NCBI RefSeq assembly: GCF_900101985.1
Contig: NZ_FNAR01000002.1
Span: 186,001-250,000 of the forward strand
Reading direction: 5' to 3'
From: Bhargavaea beijingensis
GTDB taxonomy: Bacteria > Bacillota > Bacilli > Bacillales_A > Planococcaceae
DNA: 64,000 nucleotides
Position numbers and translations under genes: made by a program. This document shows positions 25,261 to 33,491 of the stretch, piece after piece; position 1 is the stretch's first letter, and the number at the start of each line of letters is the position of its first letter. The notes beneath the pieces were generated by a model that saw only the letters and a program-made list of their open reading frames with translations, was not told where the DNA came from and ran no database searches.

Positions 25261-26409
25261 GTGAATATCCTCATCGCCATCGATTCATTCAAGGGCAGTC
25301 TCACTTCGGTCGAGGCGGGCGAGGCGGCTGCAGCCGGCATCCGAGCGGCCAGTCCGGACGCCGAAATCGAGGTCGTCCCGCTCGCGGACGGCGGGGAAGG
25401 CACCGTGGACGCGCTCGTCCGGGCAACGGGCGGCCAATCCATCCGCACCCAAGTGACCGGCCCGCTCGGCAATCCGGTCGACGCCGAATATGGAATCTTG
25501 GGCGACGGAACAACCGCCGTCATCGAAATCGCCGAAGCATGCGGCCTGCCGCTCGTCCCTGAATCTAAGCGCAATCCGCTTACAACCACCAGTTACGGTG
25601 TCGGCGAACTGATTCTGGATGCCGTATCGCACGGCGCTGATTCGCTCATTGTCGGCCTCGGCGGCAGCGCAACGAACGATGCGGGGGTCGGTATGCTGCT
25701 GGCGCTTAGCTGCCGCTTTCTGGATGAGACTGGGGAAGAAGTGCCGCGGGGCGGGGCGGCGCTCGGCGCCATCCGTTCTGTAGACGTCTCCGGCCTGCCC
25801 CCTGCCATTAAGCATTTCGACATCCAGGTCGCCTGCGACGTAAACAATCCGCTATACGGTGAGCAGGGGGCCGCTCATATTTACGGTCCGCAAAAAGGCG
25901 CAACACCAGAGATGGTGACGAAATTGGACGGGGGGCTACGCAACTTCGCGGAAGTGGTGAAGGCGGGGCTCGGAAAAGACGTCCAGGCCATTCCCGGAGC
26001 AGGAGCTGCCGGCGGTCTCGGTGCCGCCTTTGTCGGGTTTCTGAACGCCGGACTCCGGAGCGGGATTGAACTGGTCCTGGACGCGATCGGGCTGGAGGAA
26101 AAGGTCAGGCAAGCCGACTATGTCATCACAGGAGAAGGCCGAATGGACGCCCAGTCTTCCATGGGCAAGGCGGCGATGGGAGTCGCGGCACTGGCGAACA
26201 AACACGGCGTTCCGGTCATTGCACTTGCCGGCAGTGTCACAAAAGATGCGGCTCGGCTGAACGACAAAGGATTGACCGCCTATTTCTCGATTCTCCAAGA
26301 GCCGATTTCCCTTGAAGAAGCGATCCGCCCGGAAATCGCCCGCCGGAATATGGAGACCGCAGCGGAGCAGGTGTTCCGGCTGATCAGAGCGGTGAAACCA
26401 AGGGAATGA
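25261..26409 (+). CDS. glxK: glycerate kinase (GlxK/GarK family)
   Basis: Phosphorylates D-glycerate using ATP, feeding it into lower glycolysis (382 residues). Family signatures are NILIAIDSFKGSLTS at the N-terminus, PLADGGEGT, GLGGSATNDAGVGML and GEGRMDAQS. The start is the GTG at 25261 after AAGGAAGG; the longer open frame upstream runs through the repeat array and is not coding. It is a single-gene unit with a downstream hairpin. Confidence 0.95.
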   Translation: MNILIAIDSFKGSLTSVEAGEAAAAGIRAASPDAEIEVVPLADGGEGTVDALVRATGGQSIRTQVTGPLGNPVDAEYGILGDGTTAVIEIAEACGLPLVPESKRNPLTTTSYGVGELILDAVSHGADSLIVGLGGSATNDAGVGMLLALSCRFLDETGEEVPRGGAALGAIRSVDVSGLPPAIKHFDIQVACDVNNPLYGEQGAAHIYGPQKGATPEMVTKLDGGLRNFAEVVKAGLGKDVQAIPGAGAAGGLGAAFVGFLNAGLRSGIELVLDAIGLEEKVRQADYVITGEGRMDAQSSMGKAAMGVAALANKHGVPVIALAGSVTKDAARLNDKGLTAYFSILQEPISLEEAIRPEIARRNMETAAEQVFRLIRAVKPRE

Positions 26410-26450
26410 AAAAAGCGCCAAACTTGGCGCGCCGACCTACCACTACTCGG

Positions 26451-26480
26451 CTTCCGCTCCGGCGGAAGCCCTCCTTTTGA
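26451..26480 (+). terminator. terminator after glycerate kinase
   Basis: GGCTTCCG-ctcc-(gg)CGGAAGCC followed by CTCCTTTT. Confidence 0.7.
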
Positions 26481-26483
26481 AGA

Positions 26484-26566
26484 TTTGGAGGCACTCAGCG
26501 TCATTTTGGAAGCACTCACTCCCGATTTGGAAGCACTCAATACCGGCGATAAAGCACTCGCCATAT
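26484..26566. repeat. repeat array B3 (inverted GAGTGCTTCGAAA units)
   Basis: Units TTTGGAGGCACTC / TTTGGAAGCACTC begin at 26484, 26505 and 26526, with a degenerate one at 26547; the step is 21 bp. The minus-strand SMI1-like frame runs straight through it, adding SASK-type heptapeptides. Confidence 0.85.
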
Positions 26567-27139
26567 CTCGTTGCCTCCGCTCCTTTTCCTCCTCCGCCAG
26601 CAACTCTTCAAAAAACGCCCCATACCTCTCCCTCGCATCCGCCGGGAAGCGAGCGCTCAGTCGGCCCAATTCGCCGCATTGCGTTTCGGCAGTGTCCAGG
26701 ACAATCAGGCTTTCCAGCGGCTCGGCCAGCACGATGAAACGGGAGGGGAGACCGATACTTCCCCTCAGCCGCAGTGTTTCCCCTTTGATGTAGGGTTCGC
26801 AATCGCCCGGGATGGCAAAGTGGCTGATGCCGCCGAGAAAGCCGCTGCTGTAGAACACACAAATGTCCCGGAACGTTTCCGGAAGCCGGATGCCCAATGT
26901 CTTTTCGATGTCATCCAATTGCGTTTTTGCCGTTCCCTCGGCAGGGAAGTATGTGGTGTACCGCTGCTTAAGCGGAATTATCTGAATGCACCTACCCCGT
27001 CATCTGGTGATGAATAAAATGCCATGAATCATAGGGTAACGATCATCATATAACCTAAAGGGGGATTGCTCAGACAGTTCGCTGCCGGGTGACCCGGGAT
27101 GAAGGGGCTTTCTTAACACTCAACCAGCCGCGAATCCGT

Positions 27140-27167
27140 TTGAGAACCACGCCATCGGTGGTATAAT
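27140..27167 (+). promoter_or_regulatory. promoter of the putative antitoxin RNA
   Basis: TTGAGA (27140-27145) and TATAAT (27162-27167) are spaced 16 bp, and TGG precedes the -10 element. It faces the toxin gene from the other side. Confidence 0.62.
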
Positions 27168-27173
27168 AATGTC

Positions 27174-27322
27174 GATAAGAGTCGAACCCGCCAAAAAGCC
27201 ACCCGGGGGCAACCGGATGGCCCAGCGGATGCGGTGCAGGGGAACTCTGCCCGAAATATGGATCAAGCAAAAAATGACCTCACCATCGAGCGGCTATTCT
27301 CAAACGGGGGGGTCATTTTTTC
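27174..27322 (+). ncRNA. putative antisense antitoxin RNA
   Basis: A transcript from the TATAAT at 27162-27167 would run about 150 bases to the shared terminator and overlap the 3' end of the toxin message on the opposite strand. The geometry matches known Bacillus type I pairs such as bsrG/SR4 and txpA/RatA. No protein is needed from this stretch. The transcript is predicted from signals only. Confidence 0.55.
27268..27322. terminator. shared bidirectional terminator of the type I toxin-antitoxin pair
   Basis: AAAAAATGACC at the left and GGTCATTTTTT at the right form a long stem with T-runs on both strands. The toxin stop codon lies within the right arm. Confidence 0.75.
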
Positions 27323-27396
27323 TGTGCTGATTCCATAATAGTAGCGACAAGCGCCGCAAATGCGACAGCAAACATAAGTGCCTCATGAATAGACAC
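27313..27396 (-). CDS. putative holin-like type I toxin, 27 aa
   Basis: Small hydrophobic peptide MSIHEALMFAVAFAALVATI plus a basic tail MESAQKK, with a GTG start behind AGGGGGTGAGG. The pattern (xxxEALMxxxxF, one membrane helix, C-terminal lysines) fits the Bacillales holin-like toxin family, which kills by membrane insertion when antisense RNA is absent. It has its own extended -10 promoter at 27462-27467 (TGGTATAAT on the minus strand). The family call comes from pattern and context. Confidence 0.72.
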   Translation of the reverse strand: MSIHEALMFAVAFAALVATIMESAQKK

Positions 27397-27461
27397 AAGC
27401 CTCACCCCCTTTCGGCTGGGAGTGGGCAGATCACCCTTGCATGCCGCACCGCTGTCCTATA

Positions 27462-27470
27462 ATTATACCA
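27462..27470 (-). promoter_or_regulatory. extended -10 promoter of the toxin gene
   Basis: On the minus strand ATGGTATAAT gives a TGn extended -10 element. The predicted leader before the toxin is about 60 bases. Confidence 0.6.
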
Positions 27471-27636
27471 TTTGCCGATCAAAAACTTACTAGGCAAAGA
27501 GTAGGGAATACTATTCTATATAAAGGAATAAAGTAGCATTTTTGTATAAACGTTGTCTCTGAATTCGAGAATGAAGATGCTGATTGCCCTATAGGGGAGC
27601 GCATGCCGCCTTGATGGTCAACTATGGACAGATTTC

Positions 27637-27675
27637 AAAAAGAAGGTGCCCGCTGCGGGGCACCTTCTTTTCAAT
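27637..27675. terminator. terminator after nhaC (bidirectional)
   Basis: AAAAAGAAGGTGCCC-loop-GGGCACCTTCTTTT, a 12-bp or longer stem about 140 bases downstream of the nhaC stop. Nothing else was recognised between 27480 and 27815. Confidence 0.8.
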
Positions 27676-27815
27676 TATTATAGTAGTCATATCATAAGTA
27701 TAATAAACGAAGTCGGTCCTCTGCCATCCTTATTCATTCAACGCAAGAATGTTCCATCCATTCCTGCTTGACCGGATGCCTCGCCGCCATATTGCTGCTC
27801 AAGCTCTCCCCTAGA

Positions 27816-29195
27816 TCAACTCGGCTGTTTGGACAACCCGATCTGGGTCACGCCGCTCAGGATCGTCAGGACGGGGCTGAGCAGGCAAAACAGGGCGAAT
27901 GGCACGTAGTCCAAGGTCGGGACACCCAGCACGCCGGCGATGAACACACCGGCGACTCCCCACGGGACAAGCGGGTTGATCACCGTGCCGGTGTCCTCGA
28001 GCGCCCGGGATAACGTCTTTTTGTTGTAACCAAGCTTGGTGTATTGCCCTTCAAACGCTTTACCTGTGATGAGGATGGACAAGTACTGCTCGCCGACAAA
28101 GAAATTCAGGCCGATTGCCGTGAGGGCTGTTGCGGAAACGAGGCGCACCGCGCTTGTCAGCAGCGCTTCGACTGCCTGCAAAATCGTCGGGATGATCCCC
28201 AGCAAAAACAGCAGCCCGCCCATGCCGAGCGCCAGCAACACCAGCGAGATGGAGAACATCATGCTTTCGATACCGCCGCCGGAAAGCACGGCATTCAATT
28301 CCTCCACATCGCTGTCCATGACAAATCCGGAAAACAGAATGTCGGCCATTCCCGGAAACGTGATGGACCGGTCCTGGATAAAGGCGATCACCACACTGCT
28401 GACAATCCCGGCAGACAAAGTCGGAATCCCCGACACTTTCATCATCGCAAGAACGGCGACAATGACAAACGGGATGAACGCAGCCCAGCCAATATGGCTG
28501 TACTCTTTAAGTGCCTGCAGAAACGTTTCGATGTCTTTCGTGTTTTGTCCTCTTTCCGGCGAAAGCACCACAAACACGATGGCCGTGATGATAAACGCCG
28601 GAACAGTGGTCCACATCATGTTCTTGATATGTTCAAACAGGGGGACGCCGACGGTTTCGGAAGCGAGGTTGGTCGTTTCCGAAAGCGGGGACATTTTATC
28701 TCCCAGAAAAGCTCCGGAAACAATGGCGCCCGCCGTCACCGCCAAAGAGGCATCCAGCGCGGTCGCCATGCCGATAAACGCCACGCCGATCGTCGCTGCG
28801 GTCGTGAACGCGCTGCCGATCCCGATTCCCACAATCGACGTCACGACGAAAACAGAGAAATACAGCGGCAAATCCGAGAACAAGTGAAAGCCGTAATACA
28901 TGAGGCTCGGAATCGTCCCGCTCGCCATCCAGCTGCTGATCAGCATGCCGATAAAGAAAAAGATGTAGACGGCACCCAGGCCCGACGATGCCCCCTGAAT
29001 CAATCCCTTTTCGAGTTCATTAACGGGAAGGCCCTTGATCTTTCCGTACAGCATCAGGAAAATGATCGCAAAAATGATGGGAAGATGCGGGACCATGCCA
29101 AGCGCGATGATCCCGACGCTGATGGATGCGAAAATCACCAGCAACACCAAAACTGCTTCCCAAACCGGTAACCTTAACTTTGCCGACTGCAACAT
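27816..29195 (-). CDS. nhaC: NhaC family Na+/H+ antiporter
   Basis: Polytopic membrane antiporter (459 residues, about 11-12 hydrophobic segments) with the family patterns GIGSAFTTAATIGVAF, GDKMSPLSETTNLA and PLVPWGVAGVF. The start is the ATG at 29193-29195 after AAGGGGGAGAG; the frame upstream runs into the leader. It follows a T-box leader whose specifier reads as tyrosine, so the true cargo may be an amino acid exchanged for Na+ or H+ rather than Na+ alone. That role is inferred from regulation. Confidence 0.9.
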   Translation of the reverse strand: MLQSAKLRLPVWEAVLVLLVIFASISVGIIALGMVPHLPIIFAIIFLMLYGKIKGLPVNELEKGLIQGASSGLGAVYIFFFIGMLISSWMASGTIPSLMYYGFHLFSDLPLYFSVFVVTSIVGIGIGSAFTTAATIGVAFIGMATALDASLAVTAGAIVSGAFLGDKMSPLSETTNLASETVGVPLFEHIKNMMWTTVPAFIITAIVFVVLSPERGQNTKDIETFLQALKEYSHIGWAAFIPFVIVAVLAMMKVSGIPTLSAGIVSSVVIAFIQDRSITFPGMADILFSGFVMDSDVEELNAVLSGGGIESMMFSISLVLLALGMGGLLFLLGIIPTILQAVEALLTSAVRLVSATALTAIGLNFFVGEQYLSILITGKAFEGQYTKLGYNKKTLSRALEDTGTVINPLVPWGVAGVFIAGVLGVPTLDYVPFALFCLLSPVLTILSGVTQIGLSKQPS

Positions 29196-29229
29196 GGTTC
29201 TCTCCCCCTTTTTAAAAAAACGCACAAAA

Positions 29230-29450
29230 AAAGCCCTTCTCCAAATAGGGACGAAGAGGCTTCGCGGTACCACCCTAATTGACAAGAAAAGCTTGCCCAC
29301 TCTAATCATCTGTCTCAAGCATGCAGATGTAATTCACTTGGGGTCCGCTCGGATTTGCACCAACCATCCGATCTCTTTTTGCTGCGGGAAGCCGAAGCTA
29401 CTGCGTCTGCTGACAGATTGTCGTTATTTGCCGTGCTGAAGTGTAAGTCT
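29230..29450 (-). ncRNA. T-box leader of nhaC, probably tyrosine-specific
   Basis: On the minus strand the T-box AGGGTGGTACCGCG (29276-29263) is followed by a terminator AGCC(T)CTTC-loop-GAAGGGCT and seven T. Upstream lies a stem I with AGAGATCGG and, on its 3' side, GTGAATTACATCTGC, where TAC followed by A sits at the specifier position. Uncharged tRNA-Tyr would therefore turn on nhaC. Tyrosine T-boxes before nhaC-like genes are known in Bacillales. The codon assignment was made by eye. Confidence 0.85.
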
Positions 29451-29479
29451 AATTTACGGATGATCCGGCGATTTGTCAA
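29451..29479 (-). promoter_or_regulatory. promoter of the T-box/nhaC transcript
   Basis: On the minus strand TTGACA (29479-29474) and TAAATT (29456-29451) are spaced 17 bp, directly upstream of the leader. Confidence 0.72.
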
Positions 29480-29664
29480 CAAGCGGCCTGAAAAGGGAAC
29501 GGAGCCGGCCGGGGAAATAGCCCCGGTAAGACCGGTGTCCCGGGAATAAGGGCGGTGCCCAATCCCCTACAAATGGCACTGTCATAAACGATTCGGAATT
29601 GTTAAAATTAAAAACAACATCATGAACCGGCTTCGATTTGAATCTCTAAAGGGGAGGGGAAGAG

Positions 29665-30630
29665 ATGAAGCATTACGTTCGCGTGATTCCTCACACGGTG
29701 GTTCAGCAGGAAGAGTCCGTCAAAGAAGTGCCGAAGGGTGTGGAACTGATCCAGGCGCCGAAAATCTGGGACGAGACCAAAGGCAAGGGGATCAAAGTCG
29801 CTGTTTTGGATACGGGCTGTGACGTCAATCACCCTGATCTGAAGGAACGGATTATCGGCGGCCGCAATTTCACAGATGACGACAAAAGCAACCCCGAGAT
29901 TTATGAGGATTACAACGGGCACGGCACGCATGTGGCCGGCACGATCGCCGCGCAGGAAAACGATGCGGGTGTCGTCGGGGTCGCCCCGGAAGCCGACCTC
30001 CTCATCGTGAAGGTCCTGAACCGGAACGGGTCCGGCCAGTACGAGTGGATCATCAAAGGCATCCACTATGCGATCGACCAGGGCGCCGATATCATTTCCA
30101 TGTCCCTCGGCGGCCCCGTTGATGTCCCCGAGCTTTACAAAGCCGTCAAAGCGGCGGTCGGGGAAAACATCCTCGTCGTCTGCGCGGCGGGCAACGAAGG
30201 CGACGGCGATGACTCGACGGACGAATTCGCCTATCCCGGCTGCTACAACGAAGTCATCAGTGTCGGGGCGATCAACCTCGAGCGCGACCCGTCCGAATTC
30301 ACGAATTCCCATAACGAAGTGGATTGCGTGGCCCCCGGCGAGGAAATCCTCTCCACCCATCTGAACGGAAAATACGCCACGCTCAGCGGCACATCGATGG
30401 CCGCCCCTCACGTCTCCGGAGCACTGGCGCTGATCAAAGTGTACGCCACCCAGCAATTCGGAAGAAAGCTGTCGGAACCGGAGCTGTATGCCCAACTGAT
30501 CAAACGGACCGTTCCGCTCGGCAACTCGCCGAAGCTGGAAGGAAACGGCCTCGTCTATCTGACCGTTCCGGAGCACCTGGCACAAATCTTCACCGAAAAA
30601 GTAAAAGCCGCTGTCATGAGTGCGACATGA
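29665..30630 (+). CDS. isp: intracellular subtilisin-like serine protease
   Basis: Peptidase S8 of 321 residues without a signal peptide, matching intracellular subtilisin. The triad is clear: D in VAVLDTGCDVNHPDL, H in GHGTHVAGT and S in LSGTSMAAPHVSG, with the oxyanion Asn in AAGNEGDGDD. The short N-terminal extension (HYVRVIPHTVVQQ) matches the inhibitory propeptide of ISP proteins. AAAGGGGAGGGGAAG precedes the ATG. The stop overlaps the start of the nuclease gene (ATGA), so the two are translated together. Confidence 0.93.
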   Translation: MKHYVRVIPHTVVQQEESVKEVPKGVELIQAPKIWDETKGKGIKVAVLDTGCDVNHPDLKERIIGGRNFTDDDKSNPEIYEDYNGHGTHVAGTIAAQENDAGVVGVAPEADLLIVKVLNRNGSGQYEWIIKGIHYAIDQGADIISMSLGGPVDVPELYKAVKAAVGENILVVCAAGNEGDGDDSTDEFAYPGCYNEVISVGAINLERDPSEFTNSHNEVDCVAPGEEILSTHLNGKYATLSGTSMAAPHVSGALALIKVYATQQFGRKLSEPELYAQLIKRTVPLGNSPKLEGNGLVYLTVPEHLAQIFTEKVKAAVMSAT

Positions 30631-31418
30631 TCAAAGAACCCAGCATTTCGGAAGCGCGGATTGCCGCCCGGACCACCTATATCAACCGCGTGCTGAATGA
30701 ACCGTATTATGACTCGGAGAAGGATAAAGAAGTGCGGTCCGTCTACTACAGCCAAGTGGATTTCGGGGAAGGAAACCTTCCGGAACACATCCATCCTCTG
30801 CTCGCCGGCACGCACAGCCGCCCGCTAAAGTATGCACCGCATCAATACGTCTATCCGTGGGTGGACCTGCAGGAAAACTTCAAGCTGAAAAGCCTGTACT
30901 CCGGCACGAGCCTCGATCCGCTCAAGACCATCGAAGAAGACCTGATGCTCCTGCAGACGGAGGACGCCGGCAGCAAGAAACCCGTCTTCAACACGGAACA
31001 TGTCGTGCCCCAATCCTGGTTCGGTGAAAAAGAGCCGATGAGAGGGGACCTCCATCACCTGTTCGCCTGCGAACCCGCATGCAACAGCATGAGAAGCAAC
31101 TACCCATACCATGATTTCGAGTCGTACATCCCTGAATTCCGGGCAGAAAAAATCCGGAGCGGCTGCGGAATGGCCGAAGACGGCAAATTCGAACCCGAAT
31201 ATGGGAAGGGGATTGTGGCGCGGGCCGTATTTTATTTTGCGGTGAGATATAAAGACGTGCTGAGGAAAATGGACCTGGAGCTGTTGCTGGCATGGCACCA
31301 GGAACACCCCGTGAACGTCTACGAAAAACACCGAAACGCCGCCATCCAGGAACTCCAGGGAAACCGCAACCCGTTTATCGACTATCCGGAGCGGGCGCGG
31401 GAGATGCTTGGCAGATGA
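30627..31418 (+). CDS. endonuclease I family protein without signal peptide
   Basis: Endonuclease I / Bsn-type nuclease domain (263 residues). The metal finger is visible as NTEHVVPQSWF followed by GDLHHLFACEPACNSMRSNYP. Relatives such as B. subtilis Bsn/YurI are secreted, but no signal peptide is seen here (the protein begins MIKEPSISEARIAARTTYIN). Its start is fused to the stop of the intracellular protease gene. Cytoplasmic nucleic acid turnover alongside proteolysis is one possible role; leakage or a non-classical export route is another. Confidence 0.85.
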   Translation: MIKEPSISEARIAARTTYINRVLNEPYYDSEKDKEVRSVYYSQVDFGEGNLPEHIHPLLAGTHSRPLKYAPHQYVYPWVDLQENFKLKSLYSGTSLDPLKTIEEDLMLLQTEDAGSKKPVFNTEHVVPQSWFGEKEPMRGDLHHLFACEPACNSMRSNYPYHDFESYIPEFRAEKIRSGCGMAEDGKFEPEYGKGIVARAVFYFAVRYKDVLRKMDLELLLAWHQEHPVNVYEKHRNAAIQELQGNRNPFIDYPERAREMLGR

Positions 31419-31419
31419 A

Positions 31420-31449
31420 GAAAAGCCGCCTGAATCGGGCGGCTTTTTG
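31420..31449 (+). terminator. terminator of the isp-nuclease unit
   Basis: AAAGCCGCC-loop-GGCGGCTTTTT, starting at the stop codon. Confidence 0.86.
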
Positions 31450-31469
31450 GTTTCTATTGGGGGCGTTCC

Positions 31470-32045
31470 CGAGAGTGAGTACTTCCAAAACGGGGACGAG
31501 TGCTTCGAACGGGAGCCCCAGTGCTTCCAAATCCTTCGTGAGTGCATCAAAACTTCGCCCCAGTGGCTCGAATGATAGTTCCAGCACACTTAATTGCGGA
31601 AGGCCACGGCCTTCCTGCCGGATGAATCGTCCCCCTGAGATTCCGCCAATCAGGGGTGAGTGGTTACCTATGGACAGTGAGTGGTTACCCCGGATAGCTC
31701 ATTTCCCGATGGGAGGACATTCAGACTTGGGATTGATTTCTGCGGCTGATCAATCGCCGGCTGAATCCGGCGTTCCCTTAGAAGGTTTTTGCCTTTGGGG
31801 GGAGGCGAGTGCTTCGAACGAGAGCCCAGTGCTTCCAAATCCTCCGCGAGTGCTTCGAAACTTCGCCCAAGTGGCTCGAATGATAGTAATTGCGTAAGGC
31901 CGCGGCCTACCTTCTGATGAATGGCCCTCCACTGAGATCCGGCCAATCGGAGGTGAGTGGTTACCAACGGACGGTGAGTGGTTACCCCGGATGGCTCATT
32001 TCCCGATGGGGGCCATTCAGACTTAGGATTGATTACGCACCATGA
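31470..32045. repeat. left composite repeat block (two tandem about-300-bp elements)
   Basis: Each element consists of B-type units (GAGTGCTTCGAA), then GTGGCTCGAATGATAG, a palindrome AAGGCC(N)CGGCCTT or similar, CTGAGATTCCGCCAATC, two C-type units in reverse (GAGTGGTTACC, step 21 bp), CTCATTTCCCGATGGG and CATTCAGACTTGGGATTGATT. The first copy begins near 31470, the second near 31800. The same composite occurs twice in inverted orientation at 40935-41580. No gene was called within it. Confidence 0.9.
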
Positions 32046-32099
32046 TGACGACATCATTTAACCTGCCTATTTGATCCCAATCGACAGCAAGTACTTGAA

Positions 32100-32132
32100 A
32101 AAGAAAAGCACCAATTGCGGACGCTTTTCTTT
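32100..32132 (-). terminator. terminator of the distal PoNi-like gene
   Basis: On the minus strand AAAGAAAAGCGTCC-loop-GGTGCTTTTCTTTTT, starting at the stop codon. Confidence 0.75.
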
Positions 32133-32842
32133 CAGTCTTTATAATGAACCATGTCGTACGGGTAGTAGGGGACGTCTTTCAGGTTGCTATCATCCAGCCC
32201 CAAGATCTTCGCAACTGCACCACTCTCATAGCTCCAATAACCATTGTAAATGTCATCTTGATGCTTATGACTGTCATGCCACTCGGTGTCCTCGTGCCCA
32301 GGATACCAATGGTTTTCAAGGTATGCCTTAATCATCTGAATTTGCTCTTGTTTATCGTTTAAACGAGTGATGCTGATTAATTTTTGATAAGGGTCTTCTT
32401 GCAGCAAATAATCGGACAATATCTGTGGAGACGAAACCTTTGATGACAACAAGTAATCAATCAGCGAATCTTTCAAGTCGTGTTCTCTAATCAGTTTTTC
32501 TAATTGCTCGAAGTATTTTTGATCAATATCCAACATGATTCCAATAGAGAGAATCCAAAGCATCTCCAGATAATGGCCTTTCCATGCCTTCTGCATTGAC
32601 TCAATAACATCTGGAACAAAATCCTTGATTTCCTTGAGATCCCTTCCGCCTGAATACATGGCATTTAATTTATTGAAATGAAATAACCTTATTGCTCTAA
32701 GTCCGTTTTGTGCTCCTTTATCGTGTATCCCACGCTCTTCAATAACGGAGTTCAATAACTCTTTGAACTCTAAGATTGATTCATCTTCAAATTTAATATA
32801 TTTATCAAAGTACTGTTCATCTCTTAAAGGATCTCTAACCAT
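32132..32842 (-). CDS. PoNi-like immunity protein (DUF1910/DUF1911), module 5
   Basis: Predicted immunity protein of 236 residues. The N-terminal part (MVRDPLRDEQYFDKYIKFED) matches the DUF1910 pattern. The C-terminal part ends in the strongly conserved block GYWSYESGAVAKILGLDD ... DVPYYPYDMVHYK of DUF1911. Proteins of this type neutralise PoNe-family DNase toxins. AGGAGTG precedes the ATG. Its paralogues in this island differ mostly in the middle and N-terminal parts, as expected if each recognises a different toxin variant. No toxin is directly in front of it, only an immunity fragment. Confidence 0.85.
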   Translation of the reverse strand: MVRDPLRDEQYFDKYIKFEDESILEFKELLNSVIEERGIHDKGAQNGLRAIRLFHFNKLNAMYSGGRDLKEIKDFVPDVIESMQKAWKGHYLEMLWILSIGIMLDIDQKYFEQLEKLIREHDLKDSLIDYLLSSKVSSPQILSDYLLQEDPYQKLISITRLNDKQEQIQMIKAYLENHWYPGHEDTEWHDSHKHQDDIYNGYWSYESGAVAKILGLDDSNLKDVPYYPYDMVHYKD

Positions 32843-32988
32843 TTAACCACTCCTATTTTGCCGAGGTTCCTTCCACGCTCATTGATCAGCTGCTCCGCCA
32901 AACCCTCAAACTCAACGATTGCGGAATGATATTGTTCGATATAGTCCTTGAAATAATCCTTGTCTTTCAGGTGGTCTCTCATCAGCAT
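32824..32988 (-). pseudogene. N-terminal fragment of another PoNi-like gene
   Basis: A 54-residue frame reads MLMRDHLKDKDYFKDYIEQY, then AIVEFEGLAEQLINERGRNLG. This is the start of a PoNi protein, broken exactly at GGAAGGAACCTCGGC. The same sequence occurs at toxin-module junctions near 37410 and in the complete toxin near 39160. It then overlaps the next immunity gene start. A recombination scar is the best explanation. Confidence 0.7.
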
Positions 32989-33100
32989 CGATCCCCTTCA
33001 CTAGCTTACGATACCAACAGTTTACCATTTGGAGATGAGGGCATCAGTGCTGTCTGGGATGTGAGCGGTGACAGGGTCTTTAAAGGGGAAGGGTTTGAAA

Positions 33101-33134
33101 AAGAAAAGCGCCCATTGCGGACGCTTTTCTTTTA
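33101..33134 (-). terminator. terminator after the truncated immunity gene
   Basis: On the minus strand AAAAGAAAAGCGTCC-loop-GGGCGCTTTTCTTTTT, overlapping the stop. Confidence 0.75.
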
Positions 33135-33491
33135 GCCTTTATAGTGAACCATGTCATACGGGTAGTAGGGGACGTCTTTCAGGCTGCTGTCATCCACCCC
33201 GAGAATTTTAGAAACTGCGCCGCTTTCAAAGCTCCAGTAGCCGCTATAGATCGGATCCGGATGTTTGTGCGTGTCATGCCAGCCAGAATCTGAATGGCCA
33301 TTGTACCAGTACTTTTCAAGGTATTTTCTCAAATTCTCCACTTTATTTTCAGCATTAATGACATCTACCAGCTTAGCATAAGGGGTCTTAAACTTAAGAT
33401 GGCCCTCAAACGTTTCACTACCGTGCAGCTTACCTTGAATCAAAAAATCAAGAAGTCCGTCCTGCAATTCATAACTTCTTACCAATCCCAC
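33132..33491 (-). pseudogene. C-terminal half of a PoNi-like immunity gene
   Basis: A 119-residue frame covers only the DUF1911-type end (LQDGLLDFLIQGK ... GYWSFESGAVSKILGVDDSS ... YYPYDMVHYKG). Upstream it joins directly to a toxin fragment in another frame near 33495. The N-terminal half and the toxin's C-terminus were thus lost in one deletion. It could still be translated from ATG 33491 but probably gives a non-functional product. Confidence 0.75.

Larger units (their letters stand above)
26280..26999 (-). pseudogene. SMI1/KNR4-like gene remnant, 5' truncated and with its 3' end replaced by repeat B3
   Basis: A SMI1/KNR4 core is readable (TLGIRLPETFRDICVFYSSGFLGGI, then GRLSARFPADARERYGAFFEELLAEEEKE). 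Homology-like sequence extends upstream of the first usable start (a TTG at 26918) to a stop at 27000, so the normal start is missing. At the other end the frame leaves the domain near 26567. It then reads through array B3 (SASK repeats) and the glxK terminator, and stops only inside glxK at 26280. SMI1 proteins are often immunity proteins of polymorphic toxins. This one looks like a decayed orphan. Confidence 0.65.

Noticed and set aside
27070-27270. 66-residue minus-strand frame downstream of the small toxin gene
   Set aside because: It lies opposite the predicted antisense RNA and its promoter, with no ribosome binding site. The RNA explanation accounts for the signals better.
30324-30626. 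100-residue upstream extension of the endonuclease I gene
   Set aside because: It is an out-of-frame shadow of the protease gene. The ATGA overlap at 30627 is the natural start.
31470-32045. Insertion sequence or transposon ends at the composite repeats
   Set aside because: No transposase frame, terminal inverted repeat pair or target duplication could be seen at either block. They may be non-autonomous elements, but that cannot be shown here.
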